Under the pieces are notes generated by a model. That model was not told where the DNA came from, searched no databases, and was given only the letters and a program-made list of their open reading frames with translations. DNA of 64,000 nucleotides, taken from assembly GCF_900101475.1 (NCBI RefSeq), contig NZ_FMZV01000002.1, positions 186,001 through 250,000 on the forward strand, in the 5' to 3' direction. How positions within the stretch are numbered: position 1 is the stretch's first letter; the number at the start of each line of letters is the position of its first letter. Origin of the DNA: Ruegeria marina (GTDB lineage Bacteria; Pseudomonadota; Alphaproteobacteria; Rhodobacterales; Rhodobacteraceae). Made by a program: the position numbers and the translations under genes. Positions 1 through 8,460 of this stretch are shown piece after piece.

Positions 1-507
1 CCGGGCATCCAGGGCGGCCCGCTGATGCATGTGATCGCGGCCAAGGCGGTGGCTTTCGGCGAGGCGCTGCGGCCCGAGTTCAAGAGCTACATCAAGAACG
101 TGATCAACAACGCCCAGGCGCTCAGCGACCAGCTGATCAAGGGCGGGCTCGACACCGTGACGCATGGCACCGACACCCATGTGGTGCTGGTCGACCTGCG
201 CCCCAAAGGGGTGAAGGGCAATGCCACCGAAAAGGCGCTGGGGCGGGCCCATATCACCTGCAACAAGAACGGCGTGCCCTTCGACCCGGAAAAGCCGACC
301 GTCACCAGCGGTATCCGCCTGGGCTCGCCCGCCGGAACCACCCGCGGCTTCGGCGAAGGTGAGTTCCGCCAGATCGCGGACTGGATCATCGAAGTGGTCG
401 ACGGGCTGGCCGCAAACGGCGAGGACGGCAACAGCGCAGTCGAGGAAAAGGTAAAGGCCGAGGTCGCAGCGCTCTGCGCCCGCTTCCCGATCTACCCGAA
501 CCTCTGA
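1..507 (+). CDS. glyA: Serine hydroxymethyltransferase, C-terminal part (5' end outside window)
   Basis: This is the last 168 codons of the PLP enzyme that interconverts serine and glycine while loading tetrahydrofolate with a one-carbon unit in the cytoplasm. The frame is open from base 1. The first residues, [16 protein letters not shown], are the conserved GlyA segment that follows the PLP-lysine region. They are followed by the C-terminal domain with [11 protein letters not shown], the [15 protein letters not shown] substrate-carboxylate segment and a normal C-terminus (FPIYPNL). Nothing looks damaged. The PLP lysine lies upstream of the window and cannot be inspected. A strong hairpin terminator follows 25 bases after the stop, so this is the last gene of its transcript. 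Confidence 0.95.
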   Translation, partial: PGIQGGPLMHVIAAKAVAFGEALRPEFKSYIKNVINNAQALSDQLIKGGLDTVTHGTDTHVVLVDLRPKGVKGNATEKALGRAHITCNKNGVPFDPEKPTVTSGIRLGSPAGTTRGFGEGEFRQIADWIIEVVDGLAANGEDGNSAVEEKVKAEVAALCARFPIYPNL

Positions 508-532
508 TCCGTTTCCCCGCAAACCGCCAGTC

Positions 533-567
533 AAGCCGCCGCCGGACATATCCGGTGGCGGCTTTTT
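533..567 (+). terminator. Rho-independent terminator after glyA
   Basis: A 14-bp GC-rich stem (533-546 pairing with 551-564, one G-T wobble, 4-base loop) runs directly into a T tract. It lies 25 bases past the glyA stop codon on the same strand. Confidence 0.85.
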
Positions 568-705
568 CGGATCCGCCAGGCGGAAAGCGATCGAACGGCC
601 CGGCACGGTCGGGAGGCGCACTCCCGCCCCCGGCGACTGCATCACGGATGCGCCCTCCGGTGTTGGGCCGGGCGCCGCGCTGATGCGCGGCGCTGTCAGC
701 CCCGG

Positions 706-1080
706 TCAGATGATCTTGCGCCAGGCCAGAAAGGCCAGCAACAACACCGCGAAGACCAGGATGTTGAAGGCCAGCCCGCCCAGCATGCCCAGCCACCAGC
801 CCTTGCGCCGGTCGGCAAGGTCGATCGAGCGCAGAAAGGTCTGCAGTTCTCCGGCAGCGGACAAAAGTTGCGGGCTGTTGAGCGTCAGGCGCAGTTTCGG
901 GTGATCGACCATGTTCTCGACCCGCGCCAGGATCATGGCCCGGCGATAGACGCGCCGCGGCAGGCGATGCTTGGCCCGGCGCAACGCCTGGCGCAGAGTC
1001 TTGCCCCGCACGCCGAGACGTTCGCGCAGCAACGCGACGGTCACCGCGATCTGATCCTGTATCTGGTCGTTTCCTGTCAT
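706..1080 (-). CDS. Hypothetical protein with C-terminal membrane anchor
   Basis: This is a 124-residue protein of unknown function. It begins MTGNDQIQDQIAVTVALLRE, has a basic, helix-rich middle (RQALRRAKHRLPRRVYRRA) and ends with one hydrophobic segment, about residues 98-119, followed by WRKII. That layout suggests a cytoplasmic helical domain held to the membrane by its C-terminus. I chose ATG 1080 because GGGGGAC precedes it at a good distance. The frame extends 13 codons further up, but with no better ribosome site. It is divergent from the hydrolase at 1169. I do not recognise a named family. Confidence 0.7.
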   Translation of the reverse strand: MTGNDQIQDQIAVTVALLRERLGVRGKTLRQALRRAKHRLPRRVYRRAMILARVENMVDHPKLRLTLNSPQLLSAAGELQTFLRSIDLADRRKGWWLGMLGGLAFNILVFAVLLLAFLAWRKII

Positions 1081-1168
1081 GTGACGTCCCCCGCCCGACA
1101 AACTATCCACTAACCTCACGGGTCACAATGGGGCTGGCCCCACCCTGCCCGACACGGTATCAGAACCC

Positions 1169-1927
1169 ATGTTGAACACGATCCTCCATGGCGCCCCAAC
1201 CGATTTTCCGCCCCTGCTCATCGCGCACGGGCTTTTCGGTTCCGGCCGCAACTGGGGCGTGATCGCGCGGCGCCTGGCCGATCAGCGGCAGGTCATTGCG
1301 GTAGACATGCGCAACCACGGCGACAGTCTCTGGTCCGACCGGCACGACTACCCGGCCATGGCTGACGATCTGGCGGAAATCATCGACGCCCACGGAGGGC
1401 AAGCGGATATCATCGGTCACTCGATGGGTGGCAAGGCCGCGATGATGCTGGCCCTGAACCACGGCGTGATGATCCGCCGCCTTGTGGTGGCCGATATCGC
1501 GCCGGTGACCTATACCCACACCCAGATGCCATTCATCGACGCCATGCGGGCGGTCGACCTGTCCCGCGTCGCTCGGCGGTCGGACGCCGAGGAGATGCTG
1601 GCCGAACAGGGCGTCGACAGGGCGTTGCAGAGCTTCTTCACCCAGTCGCTCGACGTGCAAGGCAAACGCTGGCGCCTGAACCTCGACGGGCTGGCCGCCA
1701 ACATGCCTGCGATCATGTCCTTTCCCGAAGCTTCCGGACATTGGACCGGGTCCGCCCTGTTCCTGACCGGCGCCAACTCAGACTATGTCCGCCCCGAACA
1801 CCGCGACCGCATCCGCGCGCTGTTCCCCGCAGCCCGCTTTGCCCGGATACCGGGGGCCGGTCACTGGCTGCACGCGGACAAGCCGCGCGAGTTCGAAGCC
1901 GCCGCGCGCGTCTTCCTGAATGCCTGA
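1169..1927 (+). CDS. Alpha/beta-fold hydrolase (YbfF-like esterase)
   Basis: This is a 252-residue soluble alpha/beta hydrolase. Visible features in order are the oxyanion-hole motif HGLFGSGRNW (20-29), the strand VIAVDMRNHGDS (42-53), the nucleophile elbow GHSMGG with Ser85, and the catalytic His in GAGHWLHADKP near the C-terminus. Length and motifs match the YbfF/ABHD11 group of short-chain esterases, so an esterase or thioesterase activity on small acyl substrates is likely. The natural substrate is not deducible. The gene stands alone on its strand between two minus-strand genes. Confidence 0.85.
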   Translation: MLNTILHGAPTDFPPLLIAHGLFGSGRNWGVIARRLADQRQVIAVDMRNHGDSLWSDRHDYPAMADDLAEIIDAHGGQADIIGHSMGGKAAMMLALNHGVMIRRLVVADIAPVTYTHTQMPFIDAMRAVDLSRVARRSDAEEMLAEQGVDRALQSFFTQSLDVQGKRWRLNLDGLAANMPAIMSFPEASGHWTGSALFLTGANSDYVRPEHRDRIRALFPAARFARIPGAGHWLHADKPREFEAAARVFLNA

Positions 1928-1959
1928 ACGCCTGAAGCCCTCGCCTGCGGCCGCATCTG

Positions 1960-1982
1960 CTTCTTTCTGGTCAAAAATACTC
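1960..1982. repeat. Intergenic repeat, copy 1
   Basis: CTTCTTTCTGGTCAAAAATA followed by CTC is one copy of a 23-24 bp element that recurs between genes at 6763, 32740/32787 and 54659/54699, with a weaker copy near 18480. Here it follows the hydrolase stop codon, and a GCCGCCATTG...CCATTGGTCCG segment follows it. A closely similar segment follows the copy near 18480. Confidence 0.7.
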
Positions 1983-2057
1983 ATTCGTGCCGCCATTGCC
2001 ACCATTGGTCCGGGCGGCATTGGCGATGCGGCTGGCCCCCCGGCCTCCTGTCCCCGG

Positions 2058-2246
2058 CTATGATCCCTGATCCCAGAGCCGCCGGGCCACCATCCAGCTG
2101 ACAGGCACCGCGACGACGAATCCCCCCAGCGCCGCCAGCAGGATCGCCTCCAGCGACACCAGCCCGGCGGCCAGCACCGCGATGACAGCGGTGCCCGCAG
2201 GGGCGGTCGAGGTCAGGCTGTAGAGAATCGAGGCAAGACGCATCAT
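2058..2246 (-). CDS. Small two-helix membrane protein
   Basis: This is a 62-residue protein with two hydrophobic segments, about residues 17-33 and 33-53, ending VSWMVARRLWDQGS. Similar tiny Rhodobacterales proteins have, as I recall, sometimes been labelled 'CTP synthetase'. Nothing here supports that, because it is far too short and has no glutaminase or ATP site. It starts ATGATG; the upstream ribosome site is weak. Inner-membrane location is inferred from hydrophobicity; function is unknown. Confidence 0.55.
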   Translation of the reverse strand: MMRLASILYSLTSTAPAGTAVIAVLAAGLVSLEAILLAALGGFVVAVPVSWMVARRLWDQGS

Positions 2247-2320
2247 GGCCGATACACCAGGAAATCAAGCGCGTCCGGCGGTAGTCTTGCAAACCCGGAA
2301 TGTGTTTCGCTTGACCTCGA

Positions 2321-2704
2321 TCACATACCGGGATCGACGGGTTCTATCCGCTCGCCCGTCCAGTCCGAAAAACCGCCCAGGTTGTACACCTCCGCGTATC
2401 CCATATCCTTGAGCAGCTTGCCGGCCAGCGCCGCCCGCCCGCCCGAAGCGCAATGCAGCACGATTACCCGATCCTTGCGCAGTTCCGGGTCGTGGAACGG
2501 GGTTTCCGGATCGGCTCGGAATTCCAGCATCCCGCGCGGGATGTGATGCGACCCGGCGGCGCGCCCGTTTTTCTCAAGTTCGGGCGCGTCACGGATATCG
2601 AGCAAAAGCGCCCCCTGCCCAACCAGTTCCTGCGCCCGGGCGCTGTCGATGCGCGGCACCGCCGCATTCGCCGCCGCCATCATGTCCTTGACTGTCAATG
2701 CCAT
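2321..2704 (-). CDS. Rhodanese-like domain protein
   Basis: This is a 127-residue single rhodanese domain. It has the LLLDIRDAPE strand (33-42), GHIPRG-like GSHHIPRG (51-58) and the active-site loop HCASGGRAA with Cys85, which would carry a persulfide. It ends with the family motif NLGGFSDW. The likely role is sulfurtransfer or persulfide handling in the cytoplasm; acceptor and donor are unknown. The six-residue active-site loop CASGGR is of the sulfur-transferring rather than phosphatase type. No signal peptide. Neighbours give no pathway clue. Confidence 0.88.
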   Translation of the reverse strand: MALTVKDMMAAANAAVPRIDSARAQELVGQGALLLDIRDAPELEKNGRAAGSHHIPRGMLEFRADPETPFHDPELRKDRVIVLHCASGGRAALAGKLLKDMGYAEVYNLGGFSDWTGERIEPVDPGM

Positions 2705-3252
2705 CTGCCGTGTCTCCCGATTGTCCTCTGCTCAGGCTAACATGCCGCTTTCCGCAGATGTAAGTCACATTCGCGCAGGCAAGCCGACATTCAGTCCAGC
2801 CAAGGGCGAACCCCGGCCCCATCCCGAACCGTTCGTGATTTTCTTTTACGCGCACCAGCGCTGTCCACCGGAACGCCAAAGCCTTGCGGGTCAGGGTGCG
2901 AGGCCAGCGCTTCCAGCCTCGAAAACCCATCCACCATATTCTGAAGATTGGCCATGCTCGGAACAGGCTTTCGGACCAAAGACGCTTTCGGAATGGAGTG
3001 CTGCGTCCTCAGCCCCAATGCCCGGCGGCTGGTCAGCCTCGCGCGGGACCAGAAGGACAGGCCACCCTCGGGCAACCCCCGCTTCATCGTCATGCACGGT
3101 ATCACAAGGATCACACCGGACCGCGCCGCAGCGCCCAAATCGAACGGTCCATCGCGTGAGAGCATCATGACCGTCATCGAACGAAAAGCTGTCGGTCCGG
3201 GTCCGGGGGCGGGTGCGTTCGGCAGATTTGACCACATGCCCCTCCCAGACGC
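2705..3252. other. Gap without a convincing gene; possible decayed hydrolase
   Basis: Several frames are open in both directions, but none has a credible start, ribosome site or recognisable full domain. On the minus strand around 2890-2960 the frame reads NMVDGFSRLEALASHPD, which resembles the C-terminal tail of metallo-beta-lactamase-fold lactonases (…GfxRLexLAsxPDxxvPGHDP). The expected PGHDP is missing because the frame is lost there. I read this as a possible remnant only. Confidence 0.3.
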
Positions 3253-3549
3253 TCACCGGATCACCTCACGATAGGTACGGACCACCCTTGACGCGATCAT
3301 GTCGCCCACTTTGGCGTCGAACGCCTTGAAATGGTCGCTCTCCAGATGCGCACCGAATGCAGCCGCGCTTTCGTAAACCTCGTACAGAAAAACCTCGGGC
3401 GCCGCGCCGTCATCGCGGCCGGTACAGATATCGAATTGCCGGCACCCGGACTCCAGTGCCCGCGAAAGGCGCGCGTTCTCGATCATCAGCGGCATGAACT
3501 CTGCCAGCCGGTCGGAGTGAAGGGTGAACGTGACAGTCACGACATACAT
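3253..3549 (-). CDS. Antibiotic-biosynthesis-monooxygenase (ABM) domain protein
   Basis: This is a 98-residue small ferredoxin-like alpha+beta protein. MYVVTVTFTLHSDRLAEFMP begins the first strand and helix, then SGCRQFDIC, then FLYEVYESAAAFGAHLES with the conserved His, ending RTYREVIR. This is the YgiN/LsrG-type ABM fold, which covers quinol monooxygenases and isomerases acting on small ring compounds. The exact substrate is unknown. ATG 3549 was chosen over upstream codons because AAAGGA lies just before it and the family begins there. The gene sits at the edge of a block of broken genes but is itself intact. Confidence 0.8.
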   Translation of the reverse strand: MYVVTVTFTLHSDRLAEFMPLMIENARLSRALESGCRQFDICTGRDDGAAPEVFLYEVYESAAAFGAHLESDHFKAFDAKVGDMIASRVVRTYREVIR

Positions 3550-3771
3550 CAGGCGGGGCGTCCTTTCAGGCGATGCTGGGCCCTTTTGACAATCGGTAGC
3601 TGACCGACGACCGGGCCGGGTTGAGTGCCCGCAGGATGGCGGCTCCGGCAAGGGAGATGAAAGCAGAAATGGAAACCCTGCGGGAATTTCTGGGCCAATT
3701 CCCGTGCAGTCGCTCTATCTCGCCCGCGCCAGACCCGCGGCTCTGTACAAGCGGACGGAAAGCCGCCGCCC

Positions 3772-4130
3772 TCAACAGCTGAGTTCATCGAGCACGCGCC
3801 CAAGCATCGAAGCGCAGGCGATGAGTTGTTCCTGTGCGACATATTCGTCCGGTTTGTGCCCCTGTCCTTCCATGAAGCCGGGGCCACAGACCACAGTCGG
3901 GATGCCGGGGACCTGGAAGAACCCCGCCTCGGTGCCGAGGGCGACCTTGGTCGTGGTCGCCTGACCCGACAGTTTGCAGACATGAGCGACAACCGCGTCG
4001 GCCGGGTCGAGGTCGAGACCGGGATAGGCGTTGACCTGCTCGACCGAGCTGGTCCCGGCACCGACGTAAGCGACCGCGATCCGGCTTGCCGCCCCCCCGG
4101 ATGCGCGCCAGCAGGTCTTCGGCCGCGCGG
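3772..4130 (-). pseudogene. Remnant of an ArgE-like (M20) deacetylase, C-terminal part
   Basis: Only the end of an acetylornithine-deacetylase-like peptidase survives. It reads VALGTEAGFFQVPGIPTVVC, then GPGFMEGQGHKPDEYVAQEQ, then the C-terminal helix, with the stop at 3772-3774. GTEAG and HKPDEYV are ArgE/DapE hallmarks (metal ligand His and substrate contacts). The N-terminal two thirds, including the first metal ligands, is absent. Upstream, the frame is lost near 4090. Before that the reading frame merges, near 4130, into the C-terminal piece of the flavoenzyme remnant (…AAEDLLARIRG looks ArgE-like). No functional product is possible. The 220 bases downstream of the stop contain nothing I can name. 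Confidence 0.8.
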
Positions 4131-5344
4131 ATCCCGGTCAGGCCTTGGTTCAGCACGATCTCCACGCCCGCCTCGGCCAGCCGGACATGAATGCTCCCTG
4201 CTCCAACGTGTTGCGGGTCCCGTCGCTGACACAGGGCGCGGGATTGACCAGCGTCACATCTGCACCGCTTTTCACCAGCAATTCGGCCAGGGCCCCGCCA
4301 AGGTAACAGTGATCGTCGTCAAAGATCACCACGCGGCCCCCGGGCAACCTGCCCTCCATCAGGTCGTCAGGAGCAAAGACCCGCGCCGGGGGCGACGGGC
4401 ATGGCCAACACACCCCGTCGCGCCGCCAGGTCGCGCCGGTGGCGATGCAGATGTTGCAGCCGATGAAATCGAGCGTCCCCGATTTCACCATCCGCACTAT
4501 CACATCGGTCAATTCGCGGATACCGCGCACCAACTGTTCCCGCGCCGTCTCATTCTTGAACCGCGAGGGGCCGGGGCAACCCTCCCACATGCCTTGCGCC
4601 AGGTCCCAGAGGTCGGGCAGGTTGCGGTTCAACTCGATGTAGTCGCGCAATTCGACATTGGAAAAACCAAGATCGCCAATGCTTTCGTCCAGGCTCACCC
4701 GCAGGGTGATCGCCATCGTGTCGCCCACCGCATCCCGGATATCGGCGATGACCTCCCGGCTGAACCGGGCACGGTTCGCGAGCGAGCCGCCATATTCGTC
4801 AGATCGCTGGTTGTTGGCCCGGTTCTGGAAAGGCTGGCAGGTTCCGAACCCATGCGCGCCATAGAGGCAGATCAGGTCGAATCCCGCCGCGCGACCGTTT
4901 CGCCGCCGTCAGGAACCAGCGCCGCAGATCGCGAATGTCGGATTTCGACTGGGCACGCGCCTGCACGGCTTCGTTGGTAAAGTTGCGGATCGGCCGCGCC
5001 GTGGGGGCCAGCGGCACCTCCTTGGTACAGAGGTTTGGCCCAATCACCCCGGAACAGGCCAGCTGGATACCCGGCGGCACCCCGTGTTCCTTCATCCTCT
5101 CGGACATCCGGCGCAGTTGCGGGATGTCCCTGTCCTCCCACAGGCGCAACTCGATGAAGGAGGGATTTCGCTCTTGTGATGCATCTCGCATTCTTCGGTG
5201 AAGATCACGCCCCATCCGCCCTCGGCCTTGATCCCGCGCATCGCGGCGGCGGCCGAGGGGACGCGGTAGCCGCCCCCGTTGCAATGGGGCACCTGGTAGA
5301 ACCGGTTCTTGGCGCTCAGGGGCCCGATCCCCGGCAGCGCCTGT
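4131..5344 (-). pseudogene. Broken Old-Yellow-Enzyme/trimethylamine-dehydrogenase-type demethylase
   Basis: Fragments in three frames, read in order from 5344 downward, assemble into a TMADH/2,4-dienoyl-CoA-reductase-like flavoprotein. They are GPLSAKNRFYQVPHCNG, IKAEGGWGVIFTEECEMH, then after a frameshift near 5160 IELRLWEDRDIPQLRRMSER and GIQLACSGVIGPNLCTKE, then after another near 4895 GFDLICLYGAHGFGTCQPFQ and RSDEYGGSLANRARFSREVI. The 4Fe-4S motif CNIC is joined directly to IATGATWRRDGV, so roughly 150 residues of the FAD/NAD domain are missing. Relatives demethylate dimethylglycine, stachydrine or trimethylamine. The gene is certainly dead. Confidence 0.88.
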
Positions 5345-6002
5345 GCCTCGCCCCTGAACGGTATGATGATCAACGGCCTACCATCCGGAGCGCGGTCATG
5401 CTGTGGCCGGATATTGGCGATCGTCTGACCATAGCCATTGGCCACCAGGCCGCGCATCACCGCAATGTCACGGGTCCGTCCCGCGATCAGCGGCTTGTTT
5501 CCCTGGAGCTGGAAGAAGGACAGAAAATAATCAGAGCTGAACGGCAGGTCGAGCAACATCATGGGCAATCCCGTTAGGTCATCAACACTGACACTGTCGC
5601 GGCCCGCCGCAACCCGCTGCAGATCCCGGCCTGGTTCATCTCGATCTGGCGGACATGCGCCTCGGGAAAGACCGCCTCGAAACTGCGGCGCACCATCGGC
5701 AGGACGATCTGCGCAAAGGTCAGGAGGTAGCCGATGGAGGGCGGCCCGCGCACCTGGCCCATGATGCCGCCGACAAGATCGGTCATCCGCTCGGCCTCGC
5801 GCAGGACCACGCGAGCCTAGTCCGGCATCACGCGTCCCGCCTGGATCAGCGACAGGCCCTGCGCATGCTGGCGCACGAAGAGCGGCACGTCGAACTCCAG
5901 TTCGAACTGCGAAATCGCCGCCGAGATCGAGGGCGAGGACACGTTCACCCGGGCCGCGGCCACGAAATATTCCAGCGGGCGCAGCGCATATCTGGTCGGC
6001 AT
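5345..6002 (-). pseudogene. Broken LysR-type regulator gene
   Basis: ATG 6002, with GGAAGAG upstream, starts MPTRYALRPLEYFVAAARVN. The winged-helix region continues VSSPSISAAISQFELEFDVP. About 15 residues usually present between FVAVA and VNVSSPSIS are missing, which would damage the helix-turn-helix. An in-frame TAG follows RVMPD near 5818. The effector domain continues as REAERMTDLVGGIMGQVRGP, shifts frame near 5570 and reads LDLPFSSDYFLSFFQLQGNK through PLIIIPFRGEAQAL. It then runs in frame into the flavoenzyme fragment near 5340. It probably once controlled the neighbouring demethylase genes. Confidence 0.88.
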
Positions 6003-6075
6003 CGGCGCTCTTCCGGCAATGGTAGCGGACGGAGGGCGGTACGATTCCCCGCCGGATGCAAGCCGCCACCCCTGC

Positions 6076-6750
6076 CTATTCGTCGCCCGGCACACCATAA
6101 GAGGGCGCAGCACGCGGATCCAGCGCCCGCTGGACATAGGCGTCGAGCTGCGGCTTGTAGACCTCCCAGGCCGTGGCTACCTCCTCGACGGGACAATCTT
6201 CGGTCCAGTCGCAGCGCAGATCGGCCACCGGCCAGCTTACCTTGTCCACCAGCATCATGCCCGCCGAATGCACCGGCCCGGCCTCGCCGCCGGCCGCCAG
6301 CCCGGCGCGCAGCGCCGCGATCAGCCGGTCGCCCAGATATCCGGCCTGACCAAGAAAGGCGTCGACCATGGCCTGCGGCACACGATCATTGGCCAGCAGG
6401 TTGCCACCCGCGGCCACGTCCGGCGCCTGCGCCTGAGTCCAGATGCCCAACGCATGGGTGCCGGAATGGATCGCCGCGCGCCCCTGCGCGTCGACGGCCA
6501 GCACCTGCCTGTAGTCGATGAACTTGCCGCGCCGGCGAACTTCGGCAACCGCATTCGGCGCCGACATGCCGCCCTCCATCAGGTCGAGCGCCATCGGCCC
6601 CAGCGCCGGGTCGGTCACGTTCTGCGACGCGACCGCGCCAACCCCGGCCCGCGCATGCGAACAGCGCGCCGCCACCGCCGGAGACGAGGAGGAAATCGCC
6701 ACTCCGAACATGCCTGTCTCCGCGCAGCGCGCCACCAGCGAAAAGGTCAT
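6076..6750 (-). CDS. DUF1028 family protein (Ntn-hydrolase-like)
   Basis: This is a 224-residue DUF1028 protein. It begins MTFSLVARCAETGMFGVAIS, then GVGAVASQN and the long helical core with AVDAQGRAAIHSG and GNLLAND; length and motifs fit the family. The fold is related to Ntn hydrolases and the biochemical role is unknown. In many genomes it travels with RidA and amino-acid catabolic genes, as here. GGAG precedes ATG 6750. A repeat copy (6763-6785) lies just upstream, so the 80-base gap to ridA may separate transcripts. Confidence 0.88.
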   Translation of the reverse strand: MTFSLVARCAETGMFGVAISSSSPAVAARCSHARAGVGAVASQNVTDPALGPMALDLMEGGMSAPNAVAEVRRRGKFIDYRQVLAVDAQGRAAIHSGTHALGIWTQAQAPDVAAGGNLLANDRVPQAMVDAFLGQAGYLGDRLIAALRAGLAAGGEAGPVHSAGMMLVDKVSWPVADLRCDWTEDCPVEEVATAWEVYKPQLDAYVQRALDPRAAPSYGVPGDE

Positions 6751-6762
6751 GATCGTCTCCTG

Positions 6763-6785
6763 CTTCTTTCTGGTCAAAAATACTC
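6763..6785. repeat. Intergenic repeat, copy 2
   Basis: The 23 bases are identical to the copy at 1960-1982. Here it stands between ridA and the DUF1028 gene and is followed by a GGGAGCG...CGCTCCC dyad (about 6791-6829), so a GC hairpin sits next to the element as it does at the later copies. Confidence 0.75.
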
Positions 6786-6830
6786 TCGGGGGAGCGCGAG
6801 GGGGCAGACGGCCCCATCGCTCCCACATGC

Positions 6831-7247
6831 TCAATCGGGAATGACGGCGGTGGCGTCGATCTCCACCAGCCACTCGGGCCGCGCGAGGGCCGACACCACC
6901 AGCCCGGTCGAGACCGGATGCACGCCGCGGATATACTCGCCCATGGTGCGATAGACCGCCTCGCGATGGCGCACGTCGGTGATATAGACCACGACCTTGA
7001 CCAGGTGCTCCATGCCGCCGCCCGCCTCCTCGATCAGCTGGCGGATGTTCTGCATCACCTTGTGGGTCTGTTCGGCCGGGTCGTGGCTGTCGATGTTCCT
7101 CGCGTCGTCCAGGTTCTGCGGGCATTGCCCCCGCATCCAGACGGTGCGCCCGCCGCGCGTCACGACGGCCTGCGCCAGGTCGTTGTCGAGCTTCTGCTCG
7201 GGATATGTGTCGCGCGTGTTGAACGGGCGGATGCGGGTATGGGCCAT
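6831..7247 (-). CDS. RidA/YjgF/YER057c family deaminase
   Basis: This is a 138-residue RidA-fold protein. Family members hydrolyse reactive enamine/imine intermediates released by PLP or flavin enzymes. The core reads VWMRGQCPQNLDD, QTHKVMQNIRQLIEEAGGGM, KVVVYITDVRHREAVY and the end GLVVSALARPEWLVEIDATA. Arg in ALARPEWLVEI occupies the position of the substrate-binding Arg of RidA (…aLp.p.a.vEI). It lies in a minus-strand series with the Rieske oxygenase and flavin monooxygenase, which suggests it clears an imine formed by oxidative N-dealkylation. That link is inferred from context. Confidence 0.88.
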   Translation of the reverse strand: MAHTRIRPFNTRDTYPEQKLDNDLAQAVVTRGGRTVWMRGQCPQNLDDARNIDSHDPAEQTHKVMQNIRQLIEEAGGGMEHLVKVVVYITDVRHREAVYRTMGEYIRGVHPVSTGLVVSALARPEWLVEIDATAVIPD

Positions 7248-7274
7248 GGGCGTCTCCGTGACTGGGCCTTGGGT

Positions 7275-8426
7275 TCAGGGTCGGGCCGCGGCGCGGCCCG
7301 CCTCGATCATCGCCATCAGGTACTGGGCGAAATCGTAATTCGGGCGTTCGAGATGACTCAGGTGCCCCGGGGCCGCCGCGTCCGAGCACAGACCGCGATA
7401 GACCTTCTCGGTACAGCCCCGGTCCTCGATGTTCACCCGGTCGAGCAATTCCTTGAGATCGGAAAAATTCTGCTGTGCGTCCGCATCGCCCGCGTAATCA
7501 TCCGACATACCTCCGCCAAAGCGGATATGCACCTGTCCCGGCCCTCTGGGATGCAGCGACAGGTACCAGAAATAGCCCGGCGTCAGGGTGATCAGCAGGC
7601 TGGGATAGAGCGCCAGCAGGAAAGTGGTACGCCGCTCCACCCCGTGCAGCCGGTCGTTCGATGGATGCGCCATGGCGATGCGCAGCGCGTCGTCCTTTAA
7701 GATGGTGTGATAGTTGAACGCCGGCAGGCCCGGCGGACAGACCATGTCCTCCAGCTTGGACAGACCGCCGATGGTGCCCGCGTGGCAGACCGGCAGATGA
7801 TAGCTTTCCATGAAATTCTCGGCCAGCACCTTCCAGTTGGTGTCCCAGACATGTTCCTCGTAGAAGGCTTCGGTATAGTTGGTCATGTCATAGCCGGCGA
7901 CCATCGCAGCGACCTGTTGCAGTTTTTCGGCCACCGGTTGCGCTTCGGGATTCAGGGTGACGAAAACCCAGCCCAGCCATTCCTCGCAGCGGATCGCGGG
8001 CAGCGCGTAGTCTTCCTTGCAGAAGCTCTTGTTCAGGCTCATCGCCGGGGCGCCGCGCAGCGAGCCGTCGAGGTTGTAGGTCCAGGCGTGATAGGGGCAG
8101 ACGATCGCGCGGGTATTGCCGCGCCCGTGCAGGAGCGTGGACATCCGGTGCAGGCAGACATTGCTCATGGCCCGGAGCGTGCCGTCGCGGTCGCGCAGCA
8201 CCACAATCGGCTGGCCCGCAAGCTCGCAGGTGGCATAGTCGCCGGGGTTCGCCAGCGCATCGGCGCGGCCGATGCAATACCAGTCCCTGCGGAAGATGTG
8301 ATCAAGCTCGGCGCTCAGGAACGCATCCGAGGTATACACCTCGGGCGGCATCGCGCGTGCGGATTCGAACGGTTGCGCCGTGTTCTGCCGCAGCGCCTCT
8401 ACCGGGTCGATCTGGTCTTTGGCCAT
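7275..8426 (-). CDS. Rieske non-heme iron oxygenase, alpha subunit
   Basis: This is a 383-residue aromatic-ring-hydroxylase-type oxygenase. The Rieske 2Fe-2S site is C91-x-H93 with C110-x2-H113. The mononuclear iron site lies in NWKVLAENFMESYHLPVCH (His210, His215). Overall length and the WKVLAENFMESYH motif fit the group that includes choline, glycine-betaine, stachydrine and hydroxyproline-betaine demethylases rather than ring-hydroxylating dioxygenases; that placement is my inference. No reductase gene is adjacent. ATG 8426 begins MAKDQIDPVEALRQN. It shares strand and spacing with the FMO gene upstream, 34 bases away. Confidence 0.9.
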   Translation of the reverse strand: MAKDQIDPVEALRQNTAQPFESARAMPPEVYTSDAFLSAELDHIFRRDWYCIGRADALANPGDYATCELAGQPIVVLRDRDGTLRAMSNVCLHRMSTLLHGRGNTRAIVCPYHAWTYNLDGSLRGAPAMSLNKSFCKEDYALPAIRCEEWLGWVFVTLNPEAQPVAEKLQQVAAMVAGYDMTNYTEAFYEEHVWDTNWKVLAENFMESYHLPVCHAGTIGGLSKLEDMVCPPGLPAFNYHTILKDDALRIAMAHPSNDRLHGVERRTTFLLALYPSLLITLTPGYFWYLSLHPRGPGQVHIRFGGGMSDDYAGDADAQQNFSDLKELLDRVNIEDRGCTEKVYRGLCSDAAAPGHLSHLERPNYDFAQYLMAMIEAGRAAARP

Positions 8427-8460
8427 AGTTCGGTTTTCCTCTCTTGCGGTCACGGCGGCG

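Noticed and set aside
2948-3274. 108-codon plus-strand frame in the gap before the ABM gene
   Set aside because: No ribosome site, low-complexity end and no domain; competing frames on the other strand look equally poor.
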